64,000 nt of DNA. Source: an uncultured SAR86 cluster bacterium (GTDB lineage Bacteria > Pseudomonadota > Gammaproteobacteria > Magnimaribacterales > AG-339-G14). The position numbers and the translations under genes are program-made. The stretch lies in the NCBI GenBank assembly GCA_902563105.1, contig CACEVU010000002.1, forward strand, positions 1-64,000, in the 5' to 3' direction. Shown in pieces: positions 1 to 10,041 of the stretch. The notes below the pieces were generated by a model. That model did not search any database. It saw only the letters and a list, made by a program, of their open reading frames with translations, and was not told where the DNA came from. Within the stretch, counting starts at the first letter, position 1; every line of letters begins with the position of its first letter.

Positions 1-504
1 TGCAGCTTCTTCAGCAACTTCTTTAGTGCCTTCGGCAACCTTATCTATAATGTCTTCAGTTTTTTCCATCGATTTTTCCTCCTTATCAACATTGTTATTA
101 TCTTGTGATGATTCTTGATTTTCAACTGTTTCAGTTGAATCTGCTTCTGAGTTCTCAGAGCTATCTTCAATAGTCCCAGATTCTGAAGCTGACTTTTTCT
201 TTTCTAAGTTTGTTAATCTTAAGGCTTCTTTATCAGCTAAAAGCTTGCTGAATTCTTCTGGAGAAAATTTAGACTGTTTAATTAGATTTTTAACTGTATC
301 TGTTACTTTGGCTCCTTTGCTAACCCAATAATCGAGCCTTTCATGATTTATATTTAATCTGTCATTTTGGGCAGAAGCTATAGGATTGAAAAATCCAACT
401 CTTTCGATATATTTTCCATCTCTTGCTCTTCTTGAGTCAGCAACAGTAATGTGAAAATAAGGACGTTTTTTTGCGCCTCCCCTAGCTAATCTAATAGTAA
501 CCAT
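1..504 (-). CDS. rpsP: 30S ribosomal protein S16 with long acidic C-terminal extension (3' end outside window)
   Basis: S16 binds 16S rRNA and is needed for assembly of the small ribosomal subunit. The first 80 or so residues are typical, starting [17 protein letters not shown] and including [21 protein letters not shown]. The usual gammaproteobacterial protein is about 82 residues. Here the frame stays open for 168 codons up to the window edge. Residues from about 100 are rich in E, S, D, N and K and look disordered. Codon 146 is an ATG preceded by a perfect AAGGAGG, so a shorter in-frame product is possible. The start at 504 has only a weak ribosome binding site (AAAGAA). The gene diverges from the CorC-like gene; rimM, trmD and rplS would be expected downstream, outside the window. 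Confidence 0.93.
   Translation of the reverse strand, partial: MVTIRLARGGAKKRPYFHITVADSRRARDGKYIERVGFFNPIASAQNDRLNINHERLDYWVSKGAKVTDTVKNLIKQSKFSPEEFSKLLADKEALRLTNLEKKKSASESGTIEDSSENSEADSTETVENQESSQDNNNVDKEEKSMEKTEDIIDKVAEGTKEVAEEAA
70..84 (-). promoter_or_regulatory. Strong Shine-Dalgarno before an in-frame internal ATG of rpsP
   Basis: On the minus strand AAGGAGG (84-78) lies 8 nt before an ATG at 69-67, in the rpsP frame (codon 146). Most genes in this window have weaker sites, so this is conspicuous. It could drive a second product from the acidic tail region, or could be a chance result of Lys-Glu-Glu codons. Confidence 0.4.
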
Positions 505-523
505 AAAATTCTTTAAGATGCGT

Positions 524-551
524 ATTCTAAGTAATTTAATTTTGTATTCAA
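524..551 (-). promoter_or_regulatory. Candidate sigma-70 promoter of rpsP
   Basis: Reading the minus strand, TTGAAT (551-546), a 16-nt spacer and TAGAAT (529-524) lie about 20 nt before the rpsP start. Its -35 box overlaps the -35 box of the divergent promoter at 542-569, so the two may compete. Confidence 0.45.
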
Positions 552-569
552 GTAAAACCTTCTTATAAT
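542..569 (+). promoter_or_regulatory. Candidate sigma-70 promoter of the CorC-like gene
   Basis: TTGTAT (542-547), a 16-nt spacer and a perfect TATAAT (564-569) point toward the gene starting at 609. A transcript would begin near 576 and leave a short leader without a clear ribosome binding site. Confidence 0.5.
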
Positions 570-608
570 TGTAAAAAATGCTAGTACAAACTTACCAAAA
601 TATAAAAA

Positions 609-1889
609 TTGGCAGACGTTAATCCTTGGATGCTATTTTCTAGCATCATTTTTTTACTTTTTCTTTCTGCTTTTTTTTCTGGTGTAGAAACAGCAATGAT
701 GTCTTTAAATAGGTATCGTTTGAAACATCTTGTCAAAGAGAATAACAAAGGAGCAATCAGAGCAGATAAACTTCTTAAAAGACCAGATAGACTTCTCGGA
801 GTTATTTTAATTGGGAATAACTTTGTAAATATCCTAGCAGCTTCTTTGACAACAGTTTTATGCTTAAATTTATTTGGTGATAGCGGAGTAGTCATAGGCT
901 CTATCGCGTTGACATTAATTATTTTAATATTCGCTGAAATAACACCAAAGACCTTTGCTGCCCTTAATTCTGAAAAAGTTGCTTTACCTGCTTCTTTAAT
1001 ATTGAAGTATTTGCAAAAAATACTCAGACCCTTGGTTGTATTTGTAAACTTTTTCACGAATTTTTTTATGAGGTTAACCGGAACAAAAGAAACCACTTTT
1101 AATGAAGACTTATCTCCTGAAGAATTAAAAAGTGTTCTGGAAAACTCGGGAGATCTCATTCCTAAGAAATATCAAGATATGTTAATTAGTGTATTGGAGC
1201 TTGATAAGGTCTCTGTTGATGAGGTCATGACGCAAAGAAGTGAAATTATTGGTATTGATATAAACCAATCAATTGAAAATATTTTAAATAGCTTGCAAAA
1301 CAACCAAAAAGATTTTTTACCTGTCTACGATGAATCTTTAGACGAATTAAGAGGAATAATCGATTTATATGGAATTACTACTTTTCTCTCTAATGAGGAC
1401 AAATCTATTGAGAACTTAATTGATTCATTAGAGGAGGCCTACTTTACTCCTGAAAATACTCCTTTGAGCACACAATTATTTAATTTTCAAAAAAATAAAA
1501 AAACTACTGCTGTAGTTATTGATGAGTACGGTTCGGTAAAAGGTATTGTAACAATTAAAGATGTCCTTGAAGAGATAGTTGGTGAGCTCGCAACAGACAT
1601 TGACAAGGAATCCGTAGAAATAATGGAACAAAAAGATGGAAGTTATTTAATTGACGCATCTGTTTCTCTGAGAGAATTAAATAAAAAACTTGATTGGGAA
1701 TTGCCAATAAATGGAGCCAAAACTTTAAATGGATTAATCATTGATAAAATAGAAACGATACCTGAAAACAATATTAAAATTGAAATTGAAAACTACCTTA
1801 TTGAGACCGTACTCATAAGGAACAATATGATAAAGATAGCTCGAGTTCTCCAACTTAAAACAGAAGATGAAGAACCCGAAATTGATTAA
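609..1889 (+). CDS. CorC/HlyC-family CNNM transporter-like protein (DUF21 + CBS pair)
   Basis: This is a membrane protein of the CorB/CorC/HlyC family, linked to magnesium or cobalt efflux in characterised members; the ion is not known here. An N-terminal DUF21 domain with about four hydrophobic segments covers residues 8-190 and contains the family signature SAFFSGVETAMMSLNRYRL. A CBS pair covers about 200-325 (VDEVMTQRSEI and VIDEYGSVKGIVTIKDVLEEIVGE). A C-terminal CorC_HlyC domain follows. At 426 residues the length is normal. The frame opens with TTG at 609; an ATG at 630 (MLFSSIIF) is the alternative start and neither has a good ribosome binding site. It diverges from rpsP, the same neighbourhood as corB/yfjD in other gammaproteobacteria. 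Confidence 0.88.
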   Translation: MADVNPWMLFSSIIFLLFLSAFFSGVETAMMSLNRYRLKHLVKENNKGAIRADKLLKRPDRLLGVILIGNNFVNILAASLTTVLCLNLFGDSGVVIGSIALTLIILIFAEITPKTFAALNSEKVALPASLILKYLQKILRPLVVFVNFFTNFFMRLTGTKETTFNEDLSPEELKSVLENSGDLIPKKYQDMLISVLELDKVSVDEVMTQRSEIIGIDINQSIENILNSLQNNQKDFLPVYDESLDELRGIIDLYGITTFLSNEDKSIENLIDSLEEAYFTPENTPLSTQLFNFQKNKKTTAVVIDEYGSVKGIVTIKDVLEEIVGELATDIDKESVEIMEQKDGSYLIDASVSLRELNKKLDWELPINGAKTLNGLIIDKIETIPENNIKIEIENYLIETVLIRNNMIKIARVLQLKTEDEEPEID

Positions 1890-2576
1890 TTAAAGATAAA
1901 AAACTAAGCCAGAAAAAACTATAGTTAATATAAAGCTCGAAGTTATTACTGATCTTACAGAAGCAATTACTGGGAACATCTTTCCATAAATAGCATTTAG
2001 CTCTATCAGCAAAACAGCAATGACAACTATCCAAAAATCATAGCCGAGATAACCTGCTATAGGTCCTCCTGCAACTGACTGATCAATCAAAAGGTAAGAT
2101 TTAGGGTAAGAAGCCGTTCCGCCATGAGCTGAGGAAACCATGAAATAAAGCATTGGCAAAGAAAGTAAGGTATTAGTTCTTGAGGCTAAACCAGCTTTGG
2201 CACCTGCTGACACTGCATCTCCCTCTTTCAAACCAATCACAATTTTTTGATTTCGCCAAATGATTCCCCAAACATTTAGCATCATGATTATGCCCATGAG
2301 CGACCCTAAAGTTATAGCTGTAGTAATAGCTCTTTCCTGAACATATAAAAGATATAAACCAGTTAAAAAAGTCAGAAAAGCAGCCCACCTAAACCACCAT
2401 AAGGCATTTGGTGCTAGCTTTTTCATAACATCAGATTTGGCATCTGGATCAGCCACTTTTACATACTCTGTTTGAACGAAGTTAAAATAATAAAGTAGCC
2501 CTATCCAAGCAATACCAACTAGGATATGGCCCCATCTCACTAACACGTTATATAAATAAAGTTCGAACTCCATCAA
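1890..2576 (-). CDS. PuuD-like (COG3748) integral membrane protein
   Basis: The 228-residue protein is almost wholly hydrophobic, with about six membrane segments (roughly 10-32, 60-80, 85-107, 135-152, 175-195 and 208-227). The start RWGHILVGIAWIGLLYYFNF and the SSAHGG motif resemble the membrane domain of the urate hydroxylase PuuD family. Full PuuD proteins carry an extra C-terminal cytochrome c domain, absent here, so urate oxidation cannot be claimed. The conserved His residues could bind haem. The start has a strong AAGGAGGAAG site, and a TATAAT box lies at 2604-2599. The gene ends one base from the convergent CorC-like gene. Confidence 0.7.
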   Translation of the reverse strand: MMEFELYLYNVLVRWGHILVGIAWIGLLYYFNFVQTEYVKVADPDAKSDVMKKLAPNALWWFRWAAFLTFLTGLYLLYVQERAITTAITLGSLMGIIMMLNVWGIIWRNQKIVIGLKEGDAVSAGAKAGLASRTNTLLSLPMLYFMVSSAHGGTASYPKSYLLIDQSVAGGPIAGYLGYDFWIVVIAVLLIELNAIYGKMFPVIASVRSVITSSFILTIVFSGLVFYL

Positions 2577-2621
2577 TCTTCCTCCTTATTAAAACTTTAT
2601 TATATCTTAAACCAGATCGAT

Positions 2622-2657
2622 AAAAAAAAGAGGCCATTATAGGCCTCTTCTTTTTTT
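2622..2657 (-). terminator. Rho-independent terminator after groEL
   Basis: A 7-bp stem AGAGGCC/GGCCTCT (2629-2635 and 2642-2648) with a 6-nt loop is flanked by an A run (2622-2629) and a T run (2651-2657). It lies 10 nt after the groEL stop codon. With T tracts on both strands it could also act on plus-strand transcripts. Confidence 0.9.
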
Positions 2658-2666
2658 GAATGATTT

Positions 2667-4313
<1,647 letters not shown>

Positions 4314-4343
4314 TTACCTCGTATTAAAAATTTTATTACTTAT

Positions 4344-4637
4344 TTATTTAGAAACTGTTCCAAGAAGATCGCTTTCACTTAAAATCAAAAGTTCTTCTCC
4401 ATCAACTTTTATAGTGTTACTGCCAGCATACTGACCAAATACTACAGTGTCTCCAACGCTTACTGGGACTTCTACCTTTTCTCCTGAATCAAGAACTCTA
4501 CCGGGACCAGTGGCTAAAACTTCTCCTTGAGAAGGTTTCTCTGCTGCTGAGCCAGGTAAAACAATGCCACCTGCGGTTGTCTCTTCTTCTTCACTTCTTC
4601 TGACAAGAAGTTTGTCTCCTAATGGATTAAATTTCAT
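4344..4637 (-). CDS. groES: Co-chaperonin GroES (Hsp10)
   Basis: GroES is the heptameric lid of the GroEL folding chamber. The 97-residue protein matches the family length, starts [19 protein letters not shown], has the mobile-loop segment [18 protein letters not shown] and ends with the usual beta strands ([15 protein letters not shown]). The start is preceded by AAGGAGTGGAAGT, a good ribosome binding site. It is the first gene of the groESL operon. No CIRCE inverted repeat was found upstream. Confidence 0.98.
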   Translation of the reverse strand: MKFNPLGDKLLVRRSEEEETTAGGIVLPGSAAEKPSQGEVLATGPGRVLDSGEKVEVPVSVGDTVVFGQYAGSNTIKVDGEELLILSESDLLGTVSK

Positions 4638-4679
4638 ACTTCCACTCCTTAAAAATAACTAAACTGTTGTGAGAAACGC

Positions 4680-4708
4680 ATTCTATTAAAGGAAAGCCAA
4701 ATTCACAA
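4680..4708 (-). promoter_or_regulatory. groESL promoter, sigma-70-like
   Basis: On the minus strand TTGTGA (4708-4703), a 17-nt spacer and TAGAAT (4685-4680) lie about 42 nt upstream of the groES start. The pattern fits the housekeeping sigma better than the sigma-32 consensus, which I could not find here. Confidence 0.55.
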
Positions 4709-4712
4709 CTCT

Positions 4713-5072
4713 TTATTTACTTATGTTCAAAGTGTCATTTTTCAAGTAAGAAAACAAAAATAATGCAAAAATTATCCCTAGAATATCAAAAGATAAATCT
4801 CCTAGACTGCTTTCTCTATAAATTAGGAAGTATTGAATTGTTTCGGTCAGCACTGCATAAATTAAACAAATTGATGCTGCTGAACTATTAGCTAAACCAA
4901 CTTTCAACAGAAGAAATAGCAGACTAAAAAAAATAATAAAATGAGCCAATTTATCTAAATGAGGAATGGACTCTATATTTTTTTCAATGGGCGCAAAAAA
5001 TAAATAAAGAGATAATATGAATAAAAGAAAAAAATAATTAAGCCATCTAGTGAAATATATTCCTTTATTCAA
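4713..5072 (-). CDS. VanZ-like membrane protein
   Basis: This small protein (119 residues) has about four hydrophobic segments. HLDKLAHFIIFFSLLF and ETIQYF...ESSLGDLSFDILG match the conserved D-x-x-x-H and E-x-x-Q...D-x-x-x-D-x-x-G pattern of VanZ-like proteins. Their biochemical role is unclear; the founding member gives low-level teicoplanin resistance. It overlaps the end of the AmpG-like gene by 8 nt, so the two are probably co-transcribed. The groE promoter lies just beyond its stop codon. Confidence 0.72.
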   Translation of the reverse strand: MNKGIYFTRWLNYFFLLFILSLYLFFAPIEKNIESIPHLDKLAHFIIFFSLLFLLLKVGLANSSAASICLIYAVLTETIQYFLIYRESSLGDLSFDILGIIFALFLFSYLKNDTLNISK

Positions 5073-6345
5073 AGCCGAGCTCTTGTCTGAATTTATAAGC
5101 CATTATTGAAAAAATAATTGCTGGTATTCCAAGCAATGCGCAAATTATAAAGAATTCATGAAATCCCATACTATCAACGATAATTCCTGAGCCACCAGAG
5201 ATTATTCTGGGAGGAATGGATACCAAAGCAACCAAAAGAGCAAATTGCGTAGCAGTGAAACTTTTAGAGACAATTGTCCCAAGAATTGTAACGCCAATTA
5301 CGTTTACAAATCCTTGGGTAAAATTATCTAAAGTTATGGTTACAACCAAAAAATTTACGTCATGCCCAATCATATTCAAGTATATGAAAGGTAAATTTGT
5401 GAGTGGCGTTAATATAGCTCCAGCCACTAAATTTTTGGAGAGCCCATAACGAAGAACTGATGCTCCCGCAAATAATCCTCCCAAAATTGTCATGATTAAA
5501 CCATAAAAATTCGTTATTTCTGCAACTTCAATTTTTGTAAATCCTGTTTCTCTATAGAATGGCATGGCCATTGGTCCTAAAAACATGTCACTTAATCTAT
5601 AAGTAAAAATCAACAACAAAAGGAGTAGCAAATGATTTTTATATCTCAAATATAGATCTAAAAGAGGTGCGAGAAATGAATCTTTAAACCATTCAAAAGG
5701 TTCATTGAATAAATCCTTTGGTGGCCTAATCTCTCTGATAGGTTCTTTTAAAAAAATTAAAAATAGAAATGATAAAAAAATTACAATGATCCCAATCAGT
5801 CGATACGCAAACTGCCAACCATATATCTCTGCTAAGTAAAATGTAGCTACCCCAGACAATAAGATAGCTCCTATTCGCCAACCAATCACATAAACTGCAG
5901 AAGCTTCTCCCAATTCTCTTTTCTCTACCAGTTCTATTCTCAATGCATCAGCACATATATCTTGCGTTGCAGAAAAAAAACCTACTGCAAGAATTAAATA
6001 GATAAATATGTTCAAGCTTTCTTTTGGCCCGACAAAGCTGATGAGAACTATTATTAATCCTGTTACAAACTGGGATAGAAATAACCATGATTTTCTTTGT
6101 CCAAATATATTAAAAACAGGAACTTTAAGACGATCTACCAATGGCGCCCACAAAACTTTTAATGAGTAAATTAAAAAGACTAAAGAAAGTAATCCAATAG
6201 TAGATTTCTCTATGCCTTCTTCAGAGAGCCAGTAGTTTAACGGGTCCATTAAAATTCCATAAGGGACTCCGGATATAAAACCCAAGCACATAATGACAAG
6301 GATCTGAGGACTTAGGTAATTCCTCAAAGAATCTAAGAAAGTCAT
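5065..6345 (-). CDS. ampG: AmpG-like major facilitator permease
   Basis: AmpG imports GlcNAc-anhydroMurNAc muropeptides from the periplasm for cell-wall recycling. The 426-residue protein has about 12 membrane segments. The N-terminal stretch SGVPYGILMDPLNYWLSEEGI and SLKVLWAPLVDRLKVP are typical of the AmpG group, including the first-loop WAPLVDR motif. AmpD, which acts on the imported product, lies two genes upstream, which supports the assignment. It overlaps the VanZ-like gene downstream and starts 2 nt after the yajQ stop. Related PAT/MFS permeases have other substrates, so the symbol is a good inference rather than proof. Confidence 0.78.
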   Translation of the reverse strand: MTFLDSLRNYLSPQILVIMCLGFISGVPYGILMDPLNYWLSEEGIEKSTIGLLSLVFLIYSLKVLWAPLVDRLKVPVFNIFGQRKSWLFLSQFVTGLIIVLISFVGPKESLNIFIYLILAVGFFSATQDICADALRIELVEKRELGEASAVYVIGWRIGAILLSGVATFYLAEIYGWQFAYRLIGIIVIFLSFLFLIFLKEPIREIRPPKDLFNEPFEWFKDSFLAPLLDLYLRYKNHLLLLLLLIFTYRLSDMFLGPMAMPFYRETGFTKIEVAEITNFYGLIMTILGGLFAGASVLRYGLSKNLVAGAILTPLTNLPFIYLNMIGHDVNFLVVTITLDNFTQGFVNVIGVTILGTIVSKSFTATQFALLVALVSIPPRIISGGSGIIVDSMGFHEFFIICALLGIPAIIFSIMAYKFRQELGFE

Positions 6346-6347
6346 AT

Positions 6348-6830
6348 TTAATCCCTGAAATTTTGAAATTGAAGAGGCAGATCGAAATTGTGTTCTTTAA
6401 TCAAGTTTATTACAGCTTGAAGATCGTCTCTTTTCTTTCCATTTACTCGAACAGAATCACCTTGAATTGAGCTTTGAACTTTCATTTTTTTTGATTTTAT
6501 CAAAGCGTTGATTTCCTTGCCTATTTCACTAGAAATGCCTTGAATTAAATCAATGTTTACTTGAGAAGCATTATTTGTTTGATGTATTTCACCAATTTTA
6601 ATGCTTTTTAAGTCAATGCTTCTTTTAGTCAAGTTTTCTTTTAAAATTGGAATAATTTGTTCAAGTTGGAATGTTTCATTAGCAGAAATTTTAATTTCGC
6701 TTTCTTGATATGAAACTTGAGCATTTGCATCCTTAAGATCGTAGCGATTAGAAATCAATCTGTTAGTCTGGTCTATAGCATTAGACAACTCATGGTTATC
6801 AACTTTAGATTCAATATCAAACGAAGGCAT
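6348..6830 (-). CDS. yajQ: YajQ-family nucleotide-binding protein
   Basis: YajQ proteins (UPF0234) are small cytosolic proteins that bind nucleotides; some bind cyclic di-GMP. At 160 residues the length is normal. The start MPSFDIESKVDNHELSNAID is diagnostic, as are SIQGDSVRVNGKKRDDLQAV and the C-terminal LPLQFQNFRD. It lies between ampD and the AmpG-like gene with gaps below 10 nt, so it is probably part of one operon from dadA onward. Confidence 0.95.
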   Translation of the reverse strand: MPSFDIESKVDNHELSNAIDQTNRLISNRYDLKDANAQVSYQESEIKISANETFQLEQIIPILKENLTKRSIDLKSIKIGEIHQTNNASQVNIDLIQGISSEIGKEINALIKSKKMKVQSSIQGDSVRVNGKKRDDLQAVINLIKEHNFDLPLQFQNFRD

Positions 6831-6839
6831 GAAGCTATA

Positions 6840-7370
6840 TTAGCTTATCTTTGTCCAATCGAAAAAGGGTCCAGGATCTGTCTTCCTTCCAGGGGCAATA
6901 TCTGAGTGACCTACTACGTTGCTACTCTTAATTTCTGGAAAAAAACTTTTCAAAGTATTTATTAACCATTTCAATGAATCATATTGGTCTTTGCTAAATT
7001 TAGTAGTATCACTTCCAATAAGCTCAATACCTAAAGAAAAATCATTGCAATTTTCTTCGTTATTGAATGTTGAAATACCTGCATGCCAAGCTCTTTCAAA
7101 AACAGACACAAACTGGAAAATTTTTCCTCTACGATCTAAAAGAAAATGACTAGATACTTTTAAATCTTTTATCTCTTTGAAATATTCATGAGAATCAAAA
7201 TCAAGTTGATTTGTGAATAATTTTTTTATATTTTCTGATTCAAAATTTTCTGGAGGCAGACTAATATTATGAATGACTATCAATTTAACCTCTGTATTTT
7301 CTGGCCTTTGATCAAAATTTGAAGAAGGAATTATCTCAGCTTCGGTTAACCACCCATTCTTATTGATCAT
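6840..7370 (-). CDS. ampD: 1,6-anhydro-N-acetylmuramyl-L-alanine amidase AmpD
   Basis: AmpD is a cytosolic zinc amidase that cleaves the peptide from anhydro-muropeptides during wall recycling. VIHNISLPP holds the first zinc His, SLGIELIGSD the catalytic Glu region, and VVGHSDIAPGRKTDPGP the second His and the zinc Asp. The frame is open from an ATG at 7397, but the ATG at 7370 (MINKNGWLTEAEII) aligns best with AmpD starts and gives 176 residues, close to E. coli. It overlaps the end of the DadA-like gene by 11 nt. Together with the AmpG-like permease it gives a minimal recycling pair. Confidence 0.93.
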   Translation of the reverse strand: MINKNGWLTEAEIIPSSNFDQRPENTEVKLIVIHNISLPPENFESENIKKLFTNQLDFDSHEYFKEIKDLKVSSHFLLDRRGKIFQFVSVFERAWHAGISTFNNEENCNDFSLGIELIGSDTTKFSKDQYDSLKWLINTLKSFFPEIKSSNVVGHSDIAPGRKTDPGPFFDWTKIS

Positions 7371-8601
7371 TTTCCATTTTTTCAGCCAAAATTTCACCTG
7401 TTGCGGCTCCTAATGTCCAACCTAAATGGCCGTGTCCAGTATTGTAAAAAATTCCTTTCGCCTTGCTTTCGAATATGAGAGGCATCATATCGGGAGTCAT
7501 GGGTCTCAATCCAGCCCAAGGAGTATAGTTTTCAGTACTTACTGACGGGAAATATTCTCTTACCCAATTTAATAAAGGACGAATCCTGTCTTGTCTAATA
7601 TCTTTATTTTTACCAGCTAATTCTGCAGTTCCGGCTACTCTCAACCTATTACCTAATCTGCTAGAAACTATTTTTACTGGATCGTCTAAAAGAGAAACTT
7701 GAGGTGCTGCTTGTTGAGAGATCATATCATCCAAATAAATTGTTACGCTATAGCCTTTAACCGGATAAACCCTCATGCTATCGCCAAGTACATCTGCAAA
7801 CTTTTGTGTTTCAACACCTGCACAAACTGCCACTTTGTCAAAGACATATCCTCTAGTGCTAGCCTGATCGGTAGCTGACAAAATAACTTTATCTTGATCC
7901 TTATAAATGTTTTCTATTTCAGTATTGAAAAAAGTTTCAACTCCATACTTTTCTTCTAAAGTCTTGATCATATTTATACAAAATTTATGAATATCCCCGC
8001 TTGCATCGGATTTAGTATAAATCCCCCCAACTATTTTTTTTTGATTACTTGCAGACTTAAATGCCGGCTCTAAATCTTCAATTTCATCTAAAGTCAAAGC
8101 ATCCCATTCCATTCCCTCTTGATCTAACCATGAAGCTTTACTTGCTGCCGCGCTAAACTCTTTTTCATCATTGTAAAAATGGAGAATTCCTTTTTTTAAA
8201 AGATCAAACTCAATACCTTCTGAATCAGCAATTTTGAAATAGATTTCTCTAGCCCTCTTCGCCAATTCTATGGTCTTCTGAGTATTCGACTTATGTTTAC
8301 CGTTAAATGTAGCTAAAAGAAATCCCATCATCCATTTATATTTTTGAATGCTAGGGGATGGATTGAAAAGAAGCGGCGCATCTTTTTTAAACATCCACTT
8401 TATTCCATTGAGAATATTTTTCGTAGTATTCCAAGTCTCAGAATTACTTGCGCTAAGTTGGCCACCATTTGCATAACTTGTCGCCATTGCTGGATATCTC
8501 CTGGAATCTATCAATGTAACTCTATGGCCTTTTTTTGCTAGGGCATATGCAGTTGTTATGCCGGCAATACCGGCACCAATGATCGCTATATCATTCCTCA
8601 T
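7360..8601 (-). CDS. dadA: D-amino acid dehydrogenase small subunit (DadA-like FAD oxidoreductase)
   Basis: DadA oxidises D-amino acids, chiefly D-alanine, to 2-oxo acids and ammonia, passing electrons to the respiratory chain. The N-terminus carries a Rossmann FAD motif, IAIIGAGIAGITTAYALAKKGH, followed by DSRRYPAMATSYANGGQLS as in DadA. The C-terminal region has WAGLRPMTPDMMPLI and NTGHGHLGWTLGAATG, the second FAD contact. At 413 residues it is close to E. coli DadA (432). Its position ahead of ampD suggests use of D-alanine from wall turnover, which is inference. It starts inside the last codons of ispH (4-nt overlap). Confidence 0.88.
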   Translation of the reverse strand: MRNDIAIIGAGIAGITTAYALAKKGHRVTLIDSRRYPAMATSYANGGQLSASNSETWNTTKNILNGIKWMFKKDAPLLFNPSPSIQKYKWMMGFLLATFNGKHKSNTQKTIELAKRAREIYFKIADSEGIEFDLLKKGILHFYNDEKEFSAAASKASWLDQEGMEWDALTLDEIEDLEPAFKSASNQKKIVGGIYTKSDASGDIHKFCINMIKTLEEKYGVETFFNTEIENIYKDQDKVILSATDQASTRGYVFDKVAVCAGVETQKFADVLGDSMRVYPVKGYSVTIYLDDMISQQAAPQVSLLDDPVKIVSSRLGNRLRVAGTAELAGKNKDIRQDRIRPLLNWVREYFPSVSTENYTPWAGLRPMTPDMMPLIFESKAKGIFYNTGHGHLGWTLGAATGEILAEKMENDQ

Positions 8602-9539
8602 CTCAGCTCTTTAGGTAATTTGAAAGAAATATTCTCTGTTAAGCCTTGTATCTCCTCGACAATAGAAAATCCAAATCCTTTGCAGTAGGAAATTATCTCT
8701 TTGACAAGCTCTTCTGGAGCTGAAGCTCCTGAAGTGATTCCTAATTTACGGATATCTTGTAATTCAATTTCTGAAAGCTGAGAAACATGATCAACTAAAC
8801 AAGATTTTGTTCCCATCAACTCGGCCAACTCTTTCAATCGATTTGAATTGGAACTGTTTTCAGAACCAACAACAATTATAAATTCTGTTTCCAAAGCCAA
8901 TTGCTTTACTGCGTCTTGTCTATTTTGTGTGGCATAGCAAATATCATCCGAATTGGGCGATTTGATTTCTGGGAACCTTGACTGAAGAATTGAAATTATT
9001 TGCTTGGTATCATCTACAGAGAGAGTTGTTTGAGTTACTAATGAAAGGTTTTTTGGTTGATTTATTTTTATTGATTTTGCATCGTCTTCGTTTTCAACAA
9101 GATGTATTTTCCCTGAACTGTCTAAAGGGAATCTTCCTAAAGTTCCTTCAACTTCAGGATGATTTTTATGACCAATCATGATTACATCTTTTCCTTGCTG
9201 AGCATATTTAATAACTTCCATATGAACCTTGGTTACAAGGGGGCAGGTGGCGTCAAAAAAGTTTAAATTATATTTTTTTGCTTGTGTTTCTACTTTTTCG
9301 GAAACACCATGAGCAGAGAAAATTGTGATAGACCCTTCTGGTACCTCCTCAAGATTATCAACAAATCTTGCTCCTCGAAGTTTTAAATCTTGTACGACTT
9401 TTCTGTTATGAACTACTTCATGTCTTACATATACAGGCGGTCCAAATTTATCTAAAGCAATATTAACAATATCTATAGCCCGATCCACTCCAGCACAAAA
9501 ACCTCTTGGATTAGCTAACTTTATTGTCCTTTCTGACAT
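8598..9539 (-). CDS. ispH: 4-hydroxy-3-methylbut-2-enyl diphosphate reductase
   Basis: IspH is the last enzyme of the MEP isoprenoid pathway, a [4Fe-4S] protein that makes IPP and DMAPP. It starts KLANPRGFCAGVDRAI with the first cluster Cys. HEVVHN, SAHGVS and DATCPLVTKVH (second Cys) follow, then ICYATQNRQ (third Cys) and SGASAPEEL. At 313 residues the length is normal. Its start lies 29 nt inside lspA. ispG, ispD and ispF are also in this window, so most of the later MEP pathway is visible. Confidence 0.98.
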   Translation of the reverse strand: MSERTIKLANPRGFCAGVDRAIDIVNIALDKFGPPVYVRHEVVHNRKVVQDLKLRGARFVDNLEEVPEGSITIFSAHGVSEKVETQAKKYNLNFFDATCPLVTKVHMEVIKYAQQGKDVIMIGHKNHPEVEGTLGRFPLDSSGKIHLVENEDDAKSIKINQPKNLSLVTQTTLSVDDTKQIISILQSRFPEIKSPNSDDICYATQNRQDAVKQLALETEFIIVVGSENSSNSNRLKELAELMGTKSCLVDHVSQLSEIELQDIRKLGITSGASAPEELVKEIISYCKGFGFSIVEEIQGLTENISFKLPKELR

Positions 9540-10041
9540 TTGTGTAAAAAAATGAATCTATAATTAAGAAAATTATACCTAATGTCACAAAGCAATCTGC
9601 TAAATTAAATACATAGGGATTAAATGTTATATCAATAAAATCTACTACATAGCCTCGATAAATCCTATCAAGCAAATTTCCTAATCCTCCGGCAAGAATC
9701 ACGCTCCAATAAATTCTTTCTCTGAATTTAATTTTCTTGAAGACTAAATTTGTAAAAATTGCTAAGAGCAAATAAAGACATATTAAGGAAACCAAAAAAA
9801 TAAAGATTATTCCAATGTCTAAAGTTGCGTCATTGAAGAGATTAAATGCTCCTCCAAAATTTTTAATGAATGTGAAGTCCAACAATACAAAAATCTTTAC
9901 TGATTCATAAAGATTTAGATTTGCTTCAATTAAATACTTTGATATTTGGTCAATCGTTACCAATCCAATTATCAATGTGAATAAAGTAAGAAAGTTTTGT
10001 GTTTTAAAAAAACTTCCTTTTTTCACCCTCTCCCTCAACAT
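9511..10041 (-). CDS. lspA: Lipoprotein signal peptidase II
   Basis: LspA is an inner-membrane aspartyl protease that removes signal peptides from prolipoproteins. Four membrane segments are visible. The two conserved Asp motifs are present: GGLGNLLDRIYRGYVVDFID and NLADCFVTLG. At 176 residues the length is normal. The ATG at 10041 is the only good in-frame start and lies 38 nt inside ileS; the gene's end also overlaps ispH by 29 nt. Substrates encoded in this window include Pal, BamB and BamC. Confidence 0.96.
   Translation of the reverse strand: MLRERVKKGSFFKTQNFLTLFTLIIGLVTIDQISKYLIEANLNLYESVKIFVLLDFTFIKNFGGAFNLFNDATLDIGIIFIFLVSLICLYLLLAIFTNLVFKKIKFRERIYWSVILAGGLGNLLDRIYRGYVVDFIDITFNPYVFNLADCFVTLGIIFLIIDSFFYTNVRKDNKVS

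Noticed and set aside
581-1159. A 192-codon open frame on the minus strand inside the CorC-like gene
   Set aside because: The opposite strand encodes a clear DUF21/CBS protein over the same bases; the antisense frame has no family features.
4638-4680. CIRCE element or sigma-32 promoter at groES
   Set aside because: No TTAGCACTC inverted repeat and no CTTGAAA/CCCCAT pattern was found; the visible boxes fit sigma-70.
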